DNA from: Hyphomicrobiales bacterium
Lineage (GTDB): Bacteria; Pseudomonadota; Alphaproteobacteria; Rhizobiales; Rhizobiaceae
Assembly: GCA_003577315.1 (NCBI GenBank)
Contig: QEVK01000008.1
Span: 89,569-153,568, forward strand
Length of the DNA: 64,000 bases
Direction: 5' to 3'
Shown: piece after piece, positions 8,099-17,502 of the stretch
Layout of the letters: every line of letters starts with the position of its first letter
How positions within the stretch are numbered: position 1 is the stretch's first letter
Position numbers and translations under genes: made by a program
Notes under the pieces: generated by a model
Database searches by the model: none
Seen by the model: the letters and a program-made list of their open reading frames with translations, nothing else
What the model was told of the DNA's origin: nothing

Positions 8099-10198
8099 AT
8101 GTCCCGCGCCGCACCGTTTCCCGCCATACCCGCACCGCAGACCGCGCGACGCCCGGTCGCCGACAGCCGCCACGGCATCGAGCGCACCGACGACTACGCC
8201 TGGCTCAGGGCCGGGAACTGGCAGCAGGTGTTCCGCGACCCCTCCGCGCTCGACCCGGTCATCCGCACGCATCTGGAGGCCGAGAACGCCTATCAGGCCG
8301 GGCTGATGGCAGACACGGCCACGCTGCGCGAGGCGCTGTTCCAGGAGATGAAGGGCCGCATCAAGGAGGACGATTCGAGCGTGCCGATGAAGGACGGCGC
8401 CTTCGCCTACGGCACCTCCTACCGCGTCGGCGGTCAGCATCCGCGATTCTTCCGCACCCCGCGCGACGGCGGCGAGGAGACGATCCTGCTCGACGGCGAC
8501 GCCGAGGCGCAGGGCAAGGCCTATTTCCGCCTCGGCGGCGCCGACCATTCGTCCGACCACCGGCTGCTCCTGTGGAGCTGCGACGACAAGGGCTCGGAAT
8601 ATTTCACGCTCAGGGTGCGCGATCTCGACACCGGGGCGGACCTTGCCGACACGGTGGCCGACACCGGCGGCTCGGGCGAGTGGGACGCCGCCAGTCGCGG
8701 CTTCTTCTACACCCGCCTCGACGACAACCACCGCCCCTCGCGCATCTTCCACCACCGGCTCGGCGACGACCCCGCCTCCGACCGCCTGGTCTACGAGGAG
8801 GCCGATCCCGGCTTCTTCATGGATGTCGCCGGCACGCGCCTCAACGACTGGATCATGATCGGCATCAACGACCACGAGACCAGCGAATACCGCCTCATCC
8901 CGGCCGGCGATCCCGGCGCGCAGCCGCTCCTCGTCAAGCCGCGCGAGGCGGGCGTGCAGTACGACCTCGAGGCCGGCGGCGACGTCTTCTTCATCCTGAC
9001 CAATTTCGGCGGCGCCCGGGACTTCCGCGTCATGGCCGCGCCGGCCTCCGACCCGCGCGAGGAGAACTGGGTCGAGCTGGTGCCGCACGAGCCCGGCCGG
9101 CTGATCCTGTCGATCCTCGCCTTCCGCGACCATCTGGTGCGGCTGGAGCGCAAGGACGGCCTGCCGCGCATCGTGGTGCGCGAGCGCGCCGGCGGCGCCG
9201 AGCACGTCATCGCCTTCGACGAGGAGGCGTATTCGCTCGGCCTTGCCGGCTCCTACGAGTACGACACCGCGGTGATCCGCTTCTCCTATTCGTCGATGAC
9301 CACGCCGACGCAGGTCTACGACTACGACATGAGGACGCGCGAGCGCGTGCTTCTGAAGACGCAGGAGGTTCCCTCCGGCCACGACCCGGATGCCTATGTC
9401 ACGCGCCGGCTGATGGCGAAGGCCGACGACGGCGAGCTGGTGCCCGTCTCGGTGCTCTACCGCAAGGACACGGCCCTCGACGGCTCGGCTCCCTGCCTGC
9501 TCTACGGCTACGGCGCCTACGGCATCGCCATCCCCGCCTCGTTCAACACCAACTGCCTGTCGCTGGTCGACCGCGGCTTCGTCTACGCCATCGCCCATAT
9601 CCGCGGCGGCAAGGACAAGGGCTATGCCTGGTACGAGGACGGCAAGCGCGAGAAGAAGACGAACACCTTCACCGACTTCATCGCCGCCGCCCGCCATCTC
9701 GTGGCGCAGGGCTTCACCGGCCACGACCGCATCGTGGCCCATGGCGGCTCGGCCGGCGGCATGCTGATGGGCGCGGTCGCCAACATGGCCCCGGCCGACT
9801 TCGCCGGCATCATCGCCGAGGTGCCGTTCGTCGACGTGCTGAACACGATGCTCGACGCCACCTTGCCGCTGACCCCGCCGGAATGGCCGGAATGGGGCAA
9901 CCCGATCGAGCGGGAGGCCGACTACCGCACCATCGCCGCCTATTCGCCCTACGACAACGTCACGGCCCAGGCCTATCCGCCGATCCTCGCGCTCGCCGGC
10001 CTGACCGACCCGCGCGTCACCTATTGGGAGCCGGCGAAATGGGTGGCGCGGCTGCGCGCGCTCAAGACCGACGACAACCCGGTGCTGCTGCGCATCAACA
10101 TGGATGCCGGCCATGCCGGCGCGTCCGGCCGCTTCTCGCGGCTGGAGGAGGTCGCCCTTGCCTACGCCTTCGCGCTCAAGGTGGCGGGAAAGGCGTGA
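8099..10198 (+). CDS. ptrB: Oligopeptidase B, S9 family serine peptidase
   Basis: A 699-residue protein that cleaves short peptides after basic residues in the cytoplasm. The N-terminal seven-bladed propeller domain (about residues 70-410) is followed by an alpha/beta-hydrolase catalytic domain with Ser551 in GGSAGG, Asp637 in GLTDPRVTYWEP and His672 in MDAGHAG, spacing close to that of E. coli OpdB. The YGYGAYG and IRGG motifs of the prolyl-oligopeptidase family are present. The start is ATG at 8099, preceded by AAGGAG 11 bases upstream; an upstream in-frame ATG at 8051 has no ribosome-binding site. No signal peptide. Confidence 0.93.
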   Translation: MSRAAPFPAIPAPQTARRPVADSRHGIERTDDYAWLRAGNWQQVFRDPSALDPVIRTHLEAENAYQAGLMADTATLREALFQEMKGRIKEDDSSVPMKDGAFAYGTSYRVGGQHPRFFRTPRDGGEETILLDGDAEAQGKAYFRLGGADHSSDHRLLLWSCDDKGSEYFTLRVRDLDTGADLADTVADTGGSGEWDAASRGFFYTRLDDNHRPSRIFHHRLGDDPASDRLVYEEADPGFFMDVAGTRLNDWIMIGINDHETSEYRLIPAGDPGAQPLLVKPREAGVQYDLEAGGDVFFILTNFGGARDFRVMAAPASDPREENWVELVPHEPGRLILSILAFRDHLVRLERKDGLPRIVVRERAGGAEHVIAFDEEAYSLGLAGSYEYDTAVIRFSYSSMTTPTQVYDYDMRTRERVLLKTQEVPSGHDPDAYVTRRLMAKADDGELVPVSVLYRKDTALDGSAPCLLYGYGAYGIAIPASFNTNCLSLVDRGFVYAIAHIRGGKDKGYAWYEDGKREKKTNTFTDFIAAARHLVAQGFTGHDRIVAHGGSAGGMLMGAVANMAPADFAGIIAEVPFVDVLNTMLDATLPLTPPEWPEWGNPIEREADYRTIAAYSPYDNVTAQAYPPILALAGLTDPRVTYWEPAKWVARLRALKTDDNPVLLRINMDAGHAGASGRFSRLEEVALAYAFALKVAGKA

Positions 10199-10208
10199 GC
10201 CGGCCGGC

Positions 10209-11150
10209 TCAGTAGCCGTTCGGGTGCGGGGGGATGGCCTTGAGATAGGCGGCGATGGCCTCGCGGTCCGCCGCCGGAAGCTCCGCCATGTTGCGGACCA
10301 CCGCCGCCATCGCGCCGCCGACGGAATCGAAATCGGGCGTGAAGCCGGTTTCGAGCAGGGTGGCGATGTCGCCCTCGCTCCAGTCGCCGATGCCGCCCTC
10401 GCCGGCGGTCAGGTTGGCCACCGTGCCCTGCCTGTCCGTGCCCTGGCCCTCCATGGCCACGGCGCCCGCCAGCCACCGGCTCCTGTCGAGCCCGCCGAGC
10501 ATGTCGCGCGGCGTGTGGCATTCGCCGCAATGGCCCGGCCCCTCGACCAGATACTGCCCGCGCGCCACCTGCTGCGACGGGTTGTCCAGCGCCACGACCG
10601 GGGCCGGATCGAGATAGACGAGCTTCCACAGGCCGAGCCCGCGCCGGATGTTGAAGGGAAAGCCGAGCTCGTGCCACCCCGCGTCGCCATCCACCGCCGG
10701 CAGCGTCTTCATGAAGGCGTAAAGGTCGGCCACGTCCTCGACGCGCATGCGCGCATAGGAGGTGTAGGGGAAGGCCGGGTAGTAGTGGCGCCCGTCGGGC
10801 GAGACGCCGCGCATCATCGCATCGGCGAGGTCGCGCGCGCTCCACGCGCCGATGCCGGCGGCCGGATGCTGCGAGATGTTGGGCGCGACGAAGGTGCCGA
10901 ACGGCGTCTGGAAGCGCTGCCCGCCGGAAAGCACCAGCCGCGCCTCGCCGGTCGCGCCCGGCGGGGCGTGGCAGGCCGCGCAGCCCGCGGCCCAGAACAC
11001 CTCCTCGCCGCGCGCCGCGTCGCCCGGCACATCGAGCGCGGCGACCGCGCCGGCGTCGAGCCGTCGCGGCTCGGTCAGCAGCCAGAAGGCCGCCGCGCCC
11101 GCAAGCGCCAGCGCGGCGATCCCCGTCGCGATCGCGCGAGCGCGCGCCAT
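10209..11150 (-). CDS. Di-heme c-type cytochrome
   Basis: A 313-residue protein with an N-terminal hydrophobic signal or anchor (GIAALALAGAAAFWLL) and two heme-binding motifs, CAACH near residue 56 and CGECH near residue 205, in two tandem cytochrome c domains. It resembles the membrane-anchored di-heme cytochromes that take electrons from periplasmic dehydrogenases. It is exported, and probably faces the periplasm. Start ATG with GGAG seven bases upstream. It lies 21 bp downstream of the cytochrome c' gene and is likely cotranscribed; it is convergent with ptrB. Confidence 0.88.
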   Translation of the reverse strand: MARARAIATGIAALALAGAAAFWLLTEPRRLDAGAVAALDVPGDAARGEEVFWAAGCAACHAPPGATGEARLVLSGGQRFQTPFGTFVAPNISQHPAAGIGAWSARDLADAMMRGVSPDGRHYYPAFPYTSYARMRVEDVADLYAFMKTLPAVDGDAGWHELGFPFNIRRGLGLWKLVYLDPAPVVALDNPSQQVARGQYLVEGPGHCGECHTPRDMLGGLDRSRWLAGAVAMEGQGTDRQGTVANLTAGEGGIGDWSEGDIATLLETGFTPDFDSVGGAMAAVVRNMAELPAADREAIAAYLKAIPPHPNGY

Positions 11151-11171
11151 CGGCTCCGGCGTCCCCCGGCT

Positions 11172-11615
11172 CTACGGACGGCGATAGGTTTCGTGGCAGG
11201 AGCCGCAGGAGGCGGCAACCGGGCCGAACGCGGCCTGGAACGCGGCAAGGTCCTGCGGCGCGGCGGAGGCTGCGGCCGCGGTCGCCTCGGCCAGCTTCCC
11301 GTTCGCGGCCTTGAAGGCGTCGAAATCGGCCCAGATCGCCGGCAGCGCCTTGGTGTCGCCGCTGTCGCTGCCTTGCGGCCAAAGCGCGTCCACCTCGGCC
11401 ACCGCGCGCCTGGCGTTGGCGTCCAGCGTCGCCAGCCCCTCGTTCACGGCCGCGGCGTCGAACGGTGCCTTGCCCTGCGCGATGGGTCCAAGGATGCGCA
11501 TCACGCTGCCGCGCTCCTTCATCAGTTCCTTGCGGTCGTCGAGGGCGTCGGCTGCCGCGCCGGCGACCGTGAACGACAGGGCGGCGGCAGCGGCGGCGAA
11601 GGCGAACGGTTTCAT
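11172..11615 (-). CDS. Cytochrome c' (periplasmic)
   Basis: A 147-residue protein with a cleavable signal peptide (MKPFAFAAAAAALSFTVAGAA) and a four-helix-bundle body ending in the C-terminal heme motif CGSCHETYR, the hallmark position for cytochrome c'. The family binds NO and is associated with nitrosative stress defence or electron transfer. ATG at 11615 follows GGAGTG. It forms a two-gene unit with the di-heme cytochrome just downstream. Confidence 0.9.
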   Translation of the reverse strand: MKPFAFAAAAAALSFTVAGAAADALDDRKELMKERGSVMRILGPIAQGKAPFDAAAVNEGLATLDANARRAVAEVDALWPQGSDSGDTKALPAIWADFDAFKAANGKLAEATAAAASAAPQDLAAFQAAFGPVAASCGSCHETYRRP

Positions 11616-11773
11616 GGGGCACTCCGTTGGTTGGCGGCGGCTGACTCGGATCATGCGGATGCGATCATGTCGCATTCGCCGCGCAGCGAAAGTCAAATCG
11701 CCCGAACCTCCGTCACGCTTGCGTGATTGCAGGCTCCGCCGCGCCGCCCGCCCCCCTTTCCCGCGCCCCCAAG

Positions 11774-11802
11774 GAAAAAGCCCCGGCGAACCGGGGCTTT
11801 TC
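11774..11802 (-). terminator. Rho-independent terminator of sodB
   Basis: AAAAGCCCCGG-CGAA-CCGGGGCTTTT: an 11-bp perfect stem with a CGAA tetraloop and a T-tract when read on the minus strand, 23 bp past the sodB stop. Confidence 0.88.
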
Positions 11803-11824
11803 GATGTCCGCCTGGAATGGCCGG

Positions 11825-12427
11825 CTACTTCGTCGCCGCCTCGTAGCGCTCGAGCACGTAGTCCCAGTTGATGAGGCTGTCCACGAACGCCTCCAGGTAC
11901 TTCGGCCGCGCGTTGCGGTAGTCGATGTAGTAGGAATGCTCCCACACGTCGACGCCGAGGATCGGATCGCCGCCGTGGACCAGCGGGTTCTCGCCGTTCG
12001 GCGTCTTGGAGATCTCCAGCTTGCCGTCCTTGACCGCGACCCACGCCCAGCCCGAGCCGAACTGCGTCGTGCCGGCGTTGATGAAGTCGGCGCGGAACTT
12101 GTCGTAGCCGCCGAGGTCGGAATCGATCGCCTTCTGCAGGCTGGCCGGCAGGCTCTTGCCGCCGCCGCCCTTCTCCATCCACTTCCAGAAATGGATGTGG
12201 TTGTAATGCTGGGCGGCGTTGTTGAAGAGGCCCGCATTCTTGCCGAACGACGCCTTGACCACCTCCTCGACCGACTTGCCCTCCATGCCCGCCTCGGCGG
12301 CGAGCTTGTTGCCGTTGTCGACATAGGCCTTGTGGTGCTTGTCGTGATGGTATTCGAGCGTCTCCTTCGACATGAAGGGCTGGAGCGCCTCGTAATCGTA
12401 GGGCAGTTCGGGAAGTTCAAAAGCCAT
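11825..12427 (-). CDS. sodB: Superoxide dismutase, Fe/Mn family (probably Fe)
   Basis: A 200-residue cytoplasmic enzyme that dismutates superoxide to oxygen and peroxide. Metal ligands are visible: His27 in LEYHHDKHH, the His of AAQHYNHIHFW, and Asp/His in DVWEHSYYIDY. GSGWAWV and the C-terminal RPKYLEAFVDSLINW are family signatures. The short N-terminus with ELPELPYDYEAL and the AAQ-HYNH-F pattern favour the Fe type. It is a single gene ended by a strong terminator. Confidence 0.95.
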   Translation of the reverse strand: MAFELPELPYDYEALQPFMSKETLEYHHDKHHKAYVDNGNKLAAEAGMEGKSVEEVVKASFGKNAGLFNNAAQHYNHIHFWKWMEKGGGGKSLPASLQKAIDSDLGGYDKFRADFINAGTTQFGSGWAWVAVKDGKLEISKTPNGENPLVHGGDPILGVDVWEHSYYIDYRNARPKYLEAFVDSLINWDYVLERYEAATK

Positions 12428-12557
12428 GGAAAAATCTCCCTCTCATGAGATCGATGGTGGGGGGCGGGAAGTAACTTCTAGATAGGATCGCCGGGTGCGG
12501 GAACAACCGTGCCCGGGACGATATTCACCGGAATCTCCTGTCGCGCACGGCCGCCGC

Positions 12558-13436
12558 CTATCGCGCGGATGTCGAATGCGCCCACTCCCAATAAAGTTCC
12601 CGCGCCTTCTTGGCCACCGGGCCGGGTTGCAGGTCGCGGGTCTCGATGCGGGTGACGGGCACGACCTTGGAATGGTTGCCGGTGGAGAAGATCTCGTCGG
12701 CCTCCATGAAGTCGGCGACGCCCAGCGCCTTCTCGCTGAGCCGGTAGCCGGCGGCCGACAGCAGCGAGATCGTGCGCGAGCGCGTGATGCCGGCCAGGAA
12801 GGAGCCGTTGGCGACCGGCGTGAACACGTGGCCGTCCTTGACCATGAACACGTTGGACGAGGCGGTCTCGGCGACGTTGCCCAGCATGTCGAGCACCAGC
12901 GCGTTGTCGTAGCCGCGCGCCTTGGCGTCCATGATGGCGCGGCCGTTGTTGGGATACAGGCACCCGGCCTTGGCGTTGGTCGGCATGGTCTCGATCGTCG
13001 GGCGGCGGAAGCGCGACACGGTGACCGAGAAGCCGGAGGGCGGCAGCATCGGCGCCTCGTAGAGGCACAGGCAGAAGCGCGTCGAGTCCGGGTCCGGCGG
13101 CACGCCCATATAGCCGCCGTCCTCGGCCCAGTACATCGGCCGGATGTAGACGGCGGTGTCGCTGCCGAACCGGCGCAGCCCCTCCCACGTCAGCGCGGCG
13201 ATCTCGTCGGCGTCCATCGTCGGCTTGAGGCCGAGCGCGCGCGCCGAGGCGTTGACGCGGGCGCAGTGCAGGTCGAGGTCGGGCGCCACGCCCTCGAACC
13301 AGCGCGCGCCGTCGAACACGCTGGAGCCCAGCCACATCACATGGCTGCGCGGACCGACGATCGCCACGTTGCCCTCGTGCCAGTCGCCGTCGACGAATGT
13401 CCATGTTGCGCTCGGGGCTGGGGTGGTCCGACTCAT
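12558..13436 (-). CDS. Branched-chain amino acid aminotransferase family, class IV
   Basis: A 292-residue PLP enzyme of fold type IV that interconverts branched-chain amino acids and their 2-oxo acids using glutamate/2-oxoglutarate. Visible are the Lys-bearing NAKAGCLYPNNGRA segment, the ETASSNVFMVKDG loop and the SFLAGITRSRTI phosphate-binding region. The N-terminal SVFDGARWFEG matches the family. It is a single gene, 130 bp upstream of sodB and divergent from the dehalogenase at 13601. D-amino acid or omega-transaminase specificity cannot be excluded from sequence alone. Confidence 0.85.
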   Translation of the reverse strand: MSRTTPAPSATWTFVDGDWHEGNVAIVGPRSHVMWLGSSVFDGARWFEGVAPDLDLHCARVNASARALGLKPTMDADEIAALTWEGLRRFGSDTAVYIRPMYWAEDGGYMGVPPDPDSTRFCLCLYEAPMLPPSGFSVTVSRFRRPTIETMPTNAKAGCLYPNNGRAIMDAKARGYDNALVLDMLGNVAETASSNVFMVKDGHVFTPVANGSFLAGITRSRTISLLSAAGYRLSEKALGVADFMEADEIFSTGNHSKVVPVTRIETRDLQPGPVAKKARELYWEWAHSTSAR

Positions 13437-13600
13437 CTCGGCAAATCCTCATCTTCGTTCGACGCGCCATCGAACGCCGCTTGCCCGCCGGCGTCAACCG
13501 GCAGCGGCCGGGTTCGTTCGGTCCAGCGGGCCCGCGAAAACCCGGCTTGACCCCGGTCCGGGATTGGAGTTCAAGTCGTGCGCGAAAGGCCCCGCTTCCC

Positions 13601-14263
13601 ATGACGCATTCGGCTTACGTCTTCGATGCTTACGGCACGTTGTTCGACGTGCATGCGGCCGTGCGCCGCCACGCCGGCAAGATCGGGCCCGACGGCCAGC
13701 TCCTGTCCGAGATCTGGCGCGCCAAGCAGCTCGAATATTCCTGGGTGCGTACGCTGATGGGCAGCTACCGCGACTTCTGGGAACTGACCGAGCAGGCGCT
13801 CGACTTCGCCTTCAGGAAGGTGCCCTCGGCCGATCCGTCGCTGCGCCAGGATCTGCTCGACGCCTATTGGCGGCTCGACTGCTACCCCGAGGTTCCGGCG
13901 GTGCTGAAGGCGCTCAAGGCGTCGGGCGCGCGCATCGCCATCCTGTCCAACGGCTCGCCTTCCATGCTCGAATCGGCGGTGCGCTCGGCCGCGCTCGACC
14001 TCGTCGTCGACGAGGTGTTCTCCGTCGACGCGGTGCGCCGCTTCAAGACCGACCCGCAGGTCTACGACCTCGTCACCACCGCCTGGCGGCTCTATCCCGA
14101 CGCGATTTCGTTCCAGTCGTCCAATCGCTGGGACGTCGCGGGCGCGCAGAAATTCGGCTTCCGCACCGTGTGGATCAACCGCCACGGCCAGCCGGACGAG
14201 TATCTCGACCACGAGCCCGCCCTCATCCTGCCGTCGCTGGAGGGCCTGTCGGGCGCCGCATGA
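13601..14263 (+). CDS. Haloacid dehalogenase, type II
   Basis: A 220-residue HAD-superfamily hydrolase of the (S)-2-haloacid dehalogenase type. The nucleophile is Asp9 in FDAYGTLFD; motif II is SNGSP, and motif III is RRFKTDPQVYD followed by the SSNRWDVAGAQKFGF stretch typical of L-2-haloacid dehalogenases. It would hydrolyse L-2-haloalkanoates to D-2-hydroxyacids; the physiological substrate is unknown. ATG at 13601 begins exactly at the family N-terminus. The gene stands alone. Confidence 0.88.
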   Translation: MTHSAYVFDAYGTLFDVHAAVRRHAGKIGPDGQLLSEIWRAKQLEYSWVRTLMGSYRDFWELTEQALDFAFRKVPSADPSLRQDLLDAYWRLDCYPEVPAVLKALKASGARIAILSNGSPSMLESAVRSAALDLVVDEVFSVDAVRRFKTDPQVYDLVTTAWRLYPDAISFQSSNRWDVAGAQKFGFRTVWINRHGQPDEYLDHEPALILPSLEGLSGAA

Positions 14264-14448
14264 GCGCCCTGCTGTTGCCGCGGGGCAACAGGACGGGCTC
14301 GCCCCGGCGTTTGCCATTTGTTATCCATGTTGCGAACAAACTGCGCGACAGCTTCGCCACCCGGTCGGGCCGGAGCTGCCATTCCGGTAAACCCTTCCGA
14401 CGCCCGACCGTTCCCGAACACCAGCCCCAAGCCTCCGATGGAGCCGAC

Positions 14449-15198
14449 GTGACCGCCGCCCTGACCAGAACCTCGATCTCCCGACGCTCGCTGCTTGCCG
14501 CCGCGTCGGTTTCCGTCGCCTCCGCCGCGCTTGCCGGCTGCACCACCACCGGAGGCGGCGGCAGGCCCGGCCGCCCGCCGGCCGAGCCGCCCGCGCCCAG
14601 CCTCGGCTCGCCGGCCTCGATGTATGCCGCGGTGGTCGACGGCGGCCATTCCATCCCGGCCGTCCCCTTCGAGAAGATCGACAAGCGCTATCACCGCCAG
14701 GTCGTGCCCGACCCGACCGGCGAGGCGCCCGGCACCGTGGTCGTCGATACCGGCAACCACTTCCTCTACGTGGTGCAGCGATTCGGCCGCGCCGTCCGTT
14801 ACGGCGTCGGCCTCGGCCGCCAGGGCTTCGAGTGGTCGGGCCAGGGCGTGATCGAGTGGAAGCAGCCCTGGCCGCGCTGGCACCCGCCGGCGGAGATGAT
14901 CGAGCGCCAGCCCGAGCTGAAGAAATACGCCACCGAATACGACCCCAAGACCAAGGAATGGAAGGGCGGCATGGCGCCCGGCGTCAACAACCCGCTCGGC
15001 GCGCGCGCCCTCTACATCTACCAGAACGGCAAGGACACGCTCTACCGCCTGCACGGCTCGCCGGAATGGTGGTCGATCGGCAAGTCCGTCTCGTCGGGCT
15101 GCGTGCGCCTCATCAACCAGGACGTGATCGACCTGTTCGACCGCGTGGCGGAAAAGTCGCCGATCGTCGTCACCTCGGGGCTGCGCGTCACCGCCTGA
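14449..15198 (+). CDS. L,D-transpeptidase lipoprotein (YkuD domain)
   Basis: A 249-residue envelope enzyme. The N-terminus has a Tat-like SRRSLL motif, a hydrophobic stretch and a lipobox (SAALAGC, Cys near residue 29), then a Gly/Pro-rich linker. The YkuD domain (about residues 90-248) carries the catalytic HGS-n-SSGCVRLIN signature. It cross-links peptidoglycan stem peptides or attaches proteins to them in the periplasm. The start is GTG at 14449 with GGAG six bases upstream; the ATG at 14438 is out of frame. Confidence 0.9.
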   Translation: MTAALTRTSISRRSLLAAASVSVASAALAGCTTTGGGGRPGRPPAEPPAPSLGSPASMYAAVVDGGHSIPAVPFEKIDKRYHRQVVPDPTGEAPGTVVVDTGNHFLYVVQRFGRAVRYGVGLGRQGFEWSGQGVIEWKQPWPRWHPPAEMIERQPELKKYATEYDPKTKEWKGGMAPGVNNPLGARALYIYQNGKDTLYRLHGSPEWWSIGKSVSSGCVRLINQDVIDLFDRVAEKSPIVVTSGLRVTA

Positions 15199-15650
15199 GC
15201 CGCAGCGGCCGGGTCGCCGCCTCGCAATCGACGGCATCTCTCCGGCGAACAGCCGCGGACTGCGTCCTTGCGGGCCGTCTTTCCTGTGCTTCCCGGCCGG
15301 GTGCGGACCTCATCTAGCGCAGGAGCTTCAGCGACCCGGTGAGCGACCTGATCCACTTCGCCGGGCCGGCGAGGCCGAGGCCGTCGACGGCTTCCTCCGC
15401 CAGATCGCGACCGGGAAGGCCGGCTTCGTAGTCGGCATAGCGGTGCAGCGCGCGGGCGAAGGCCGGAAACGGCACCACGGCCGCGTCGCCCTGCCGCAGC
15501 ACGGCCTTGAGCAGCAGATCGCGGATCGTCTCCCCGCCGGCCTGAAGGACCGGGACCGGCCGGTTCGAGCTTATGTCGATGGATCGCCCGGCGCGGTCGG
15601 CAAGCCGGCATGCCCCGAGGCCGGCTTGCCGCCTCGCACGGCCCGGCTAT
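15199..15650. other. Intergenic region between convergent genes
   Basis: A 452-bp gap after the L,D-transpeptidase gene and before the HerA-like gene stop. The only coding signal is the short minus-strand frame described at 15314-15580. Nothing else is recognised. Confidence 0.4.
15314..15580 (-). pseudogene. Possible small gene with a lost start codon
   Basis: A minus-strand frame ending TAG at 15314 reads naturally as a small soluble protein: IDISSNRPVPVLQAGGETI, then RDLLLKAVLRQGDAAVVPF, then ALHRYADYEAGLPGRDLAEEA. The protein-like stretch begins with an ATC codon at 15578-15580 where a start codon would be expected. The first standard start in frame is the GTG at about 15505, which would remove 25 plausible residues. 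Either the ATG mutated to ATC, an ATC start is used, or the gene is dead. No family is recognised. Confidence 0.35.
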
Positions 15651-17237
15651 CTATCGCTTCCTGAGGCTGCCGAGAATGCCGCGCACCAGTTCGCGGCCGA
15701 GCGTGGAGCCGACCGTGCGCACCACGGACTTGATGGCCGCCTCGGTCACGGTCTGGCGCTGGTAGCCGCTGCGCTGCGAGGTGCGGCGCGGGGCCTGCTG
15801 GCGACCGCCGCCGCCGTCGAAATCGGGCAGGGTCCAGCCGCCGCCCGAATCGCTCTGGCGGGGGGCGCGCCCGCGCGCCTTCTCCTCCTGCGCGCGCCTG
15901 TCTTCCTCCTCCTTGGCCCTCGCCGCCTCCTCGGCGCGCTTCTGGAGGATCTCGTAGGCGGATTCGCGGTCCATCGCCTCGTCGTACTGGCCCGCGACCG
16001 GGCTCAGCCCCATCACCTTCTTGCGCTCCTCGGGCGTGACCGGCCCCATGCGCGCCGAGGGCGGGCGGATCAGCGTGCGCTCCACCATCGAGGGAATGCC
16101 CTTCTCCTGCAGGGTCGAGACCAGCGCCTCGCCGGTGCCGAGCTGGGTGATGGCCGTGGCGCAGTCGAAATCCGGGTTCGGGCGGAAGGTGTCGGCCGCC
16201 GTCTTCACCGCCTTCTGCTCGCGCGGCGTATAGGCGCGCAGCGCGTGCTGGATGCGGTTGCCGAGCTGGGCGAGCACCGTCTCCGGCACGTCGAGCGGGT
16301 TCTGCGTCACGAAATAGACGCCCACGCCCTTGGAGCGGATCAGCCGCACCACCTGCTCCACGCGCTCGACCAGCGCCCGCGGCGCCTCGTTGAACAGAAG
16401 GTGCGCCTCGTCGAAGAAGAAGACGAGCTTGGGCTTGGCCGGATCGCCGACCTCGGGCAGCTCCTCGAACAGCTCGGAAAGCAGCCATAGAAGGAAGGTG
16501 GCGTAGAGGCGCGGGTTGCGCATCAGCCGGTCGGCGGCCAGCACGTTGATGGCGCCGCGGCCGTCGCGCGTCGTGCGCATCAGGTCGGCGATCTTCAGCG
16601 CCGGCTCGCCGAAGAAGTTGTCGCCGCCCTGCTCCTCCAGCACCAGCAACTGGCGCTGGATCGCCCCCACCGACTGGCGCGAGACGTTGCCGTAGCGCGC
16701 GCCGATCTCCTGCGCCCGCTCGGCCATGTTGGTCAGCATCGCCTGCAGGTCCTTCATGTCGAGCAGGAGCAGCCCCTCCTCGTCGGCGATGCGGAAGGCG
16801 ATGTTGAGCACGCCCTCCTGCGCTTCCGACAGGTTCATCAGCCGCGACAAGAGCAGCGGCCCCATCTCGGAGACGGTGGCGCGGATCGGGTGGCCCTGCT
16901 CGCCGAACAGGTCCCAGAAGATGACCGGGAACTCGGCGAACTCGTAGGGCTCGAGCCTGATCGCCTCGGCGCGCTTGAGGAGAAAATCCTTCGGCTCGCC
17001 CATCATCGAGATGCCGGCGAGGTCGCCCTTGATGTCGGCGCAGAACACCGGCACGCCGGCGCTGGAGAAGCCCTCGGCGAGGATCTGGAGCGTCACCGTC
17101 TTGCCCGTGCCGGTCGCCCCGGTGACGATGCCGTGGCGGTTGGCGAACTTCAGAAGCAGCTCCTCGGCCTTCTGGTAGCTGTCGTCGGGCTTGCGGCTGG
17201 CCCCGAGGAAGATGCCGGTTTGCTGCTCATCCCACAT
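15651..17237 (-). CDS. HerA-like helicase domain protein (DUF853, YjgR family)
   Basis: A 528-residue P-loop ATPase. Walker A is GATGTGKT near residue 40, Walker B is [13 protein letters not shown], and [15 protein letters not shown] is a family motif. The C-terminus has a charged coiled-coil ([20 protein letters not shown]) and a basic tail. HerA/FtsK-type ATPases pump DNA, but the YjgR subgroup has no firm biological role. ATG at 17237 has GGAG upstream; the in-frame region further upstream lacks similarity. It is a single gene. Confidence 0.88.
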   Translation of the reverse strand: MWDEQQTGIFLGASRKPDDSYQKAEELLLKFANRHGIVTGATGTGKTVTLQILAEGFSSAGVPVFCADIKGDLAGISMMGEPKDFLLKRAEAIRLEPYEFAEFPVIFWDLFGEQGHPIRATVSEMGPLLLSRLMNLSEAQEGVLNIAFRIADEEGLLLLDMKDLQAMLTNMAERAQEIGARYGNVSRQSVGAIQRQLLVLEEQGGDNFFGEPALKIADLMRTTRDGRGAINVLAADRLMRNPRLYATFLLWLLSELFEELPEVGDPAKPKLVFFFDEAHLLFNEAPRALVERVEQVVRLIRSKGVGVYFVTQNPLDVPETVLAQLGNRIQHALRAYTPREQKAVKTAADTFRPNPDFDCATAITQLGTGEALVSTLQEKGIPSMVERTLIRPPSARMGPVTPEERKKVMGLSPVAGQYDEAMDRESAYEILQKRAEEAARAKEEEDRRAQEEKARGRAPRQSDSGGGWTLPDFDGGGGRQQAPRRTSQRSGYQRQTVTEAAIKSVVRTVGSTLGRELVRGILGSLRKR

Positions 17238-17502
17238 ATGTCGTCTCCGATCCTGTCCCCCTGCCGGTATAGCCACAGCCGGCGAGGCTGCCAATGCGCT
17301 TCCCGCGCGGCGGCCCGGCCATGCGCCTTCCACCCGCCTGCGCCGCCGCGCCTGGCGCGGCGGCGTTGCCGAATGAACACACGCGCCATGAATTGCCTAA
17401 ATATGGCGTGACAATAGACCCCCACGCATTGCAGGCCGGGCGGTGCAGCCATATCTTGCCGCGCGGGAGCCGTGCGGGGGCAAGGCAACCGCGGGAGAAG
17501 AC

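Noticed and set aside
8081..10114. A 677-codon minus-strand frame opposite ptrB
   Set aside because: The oligopeptidase on the plus strand has a full catalytic triad; the antisense frame has no family similarity.
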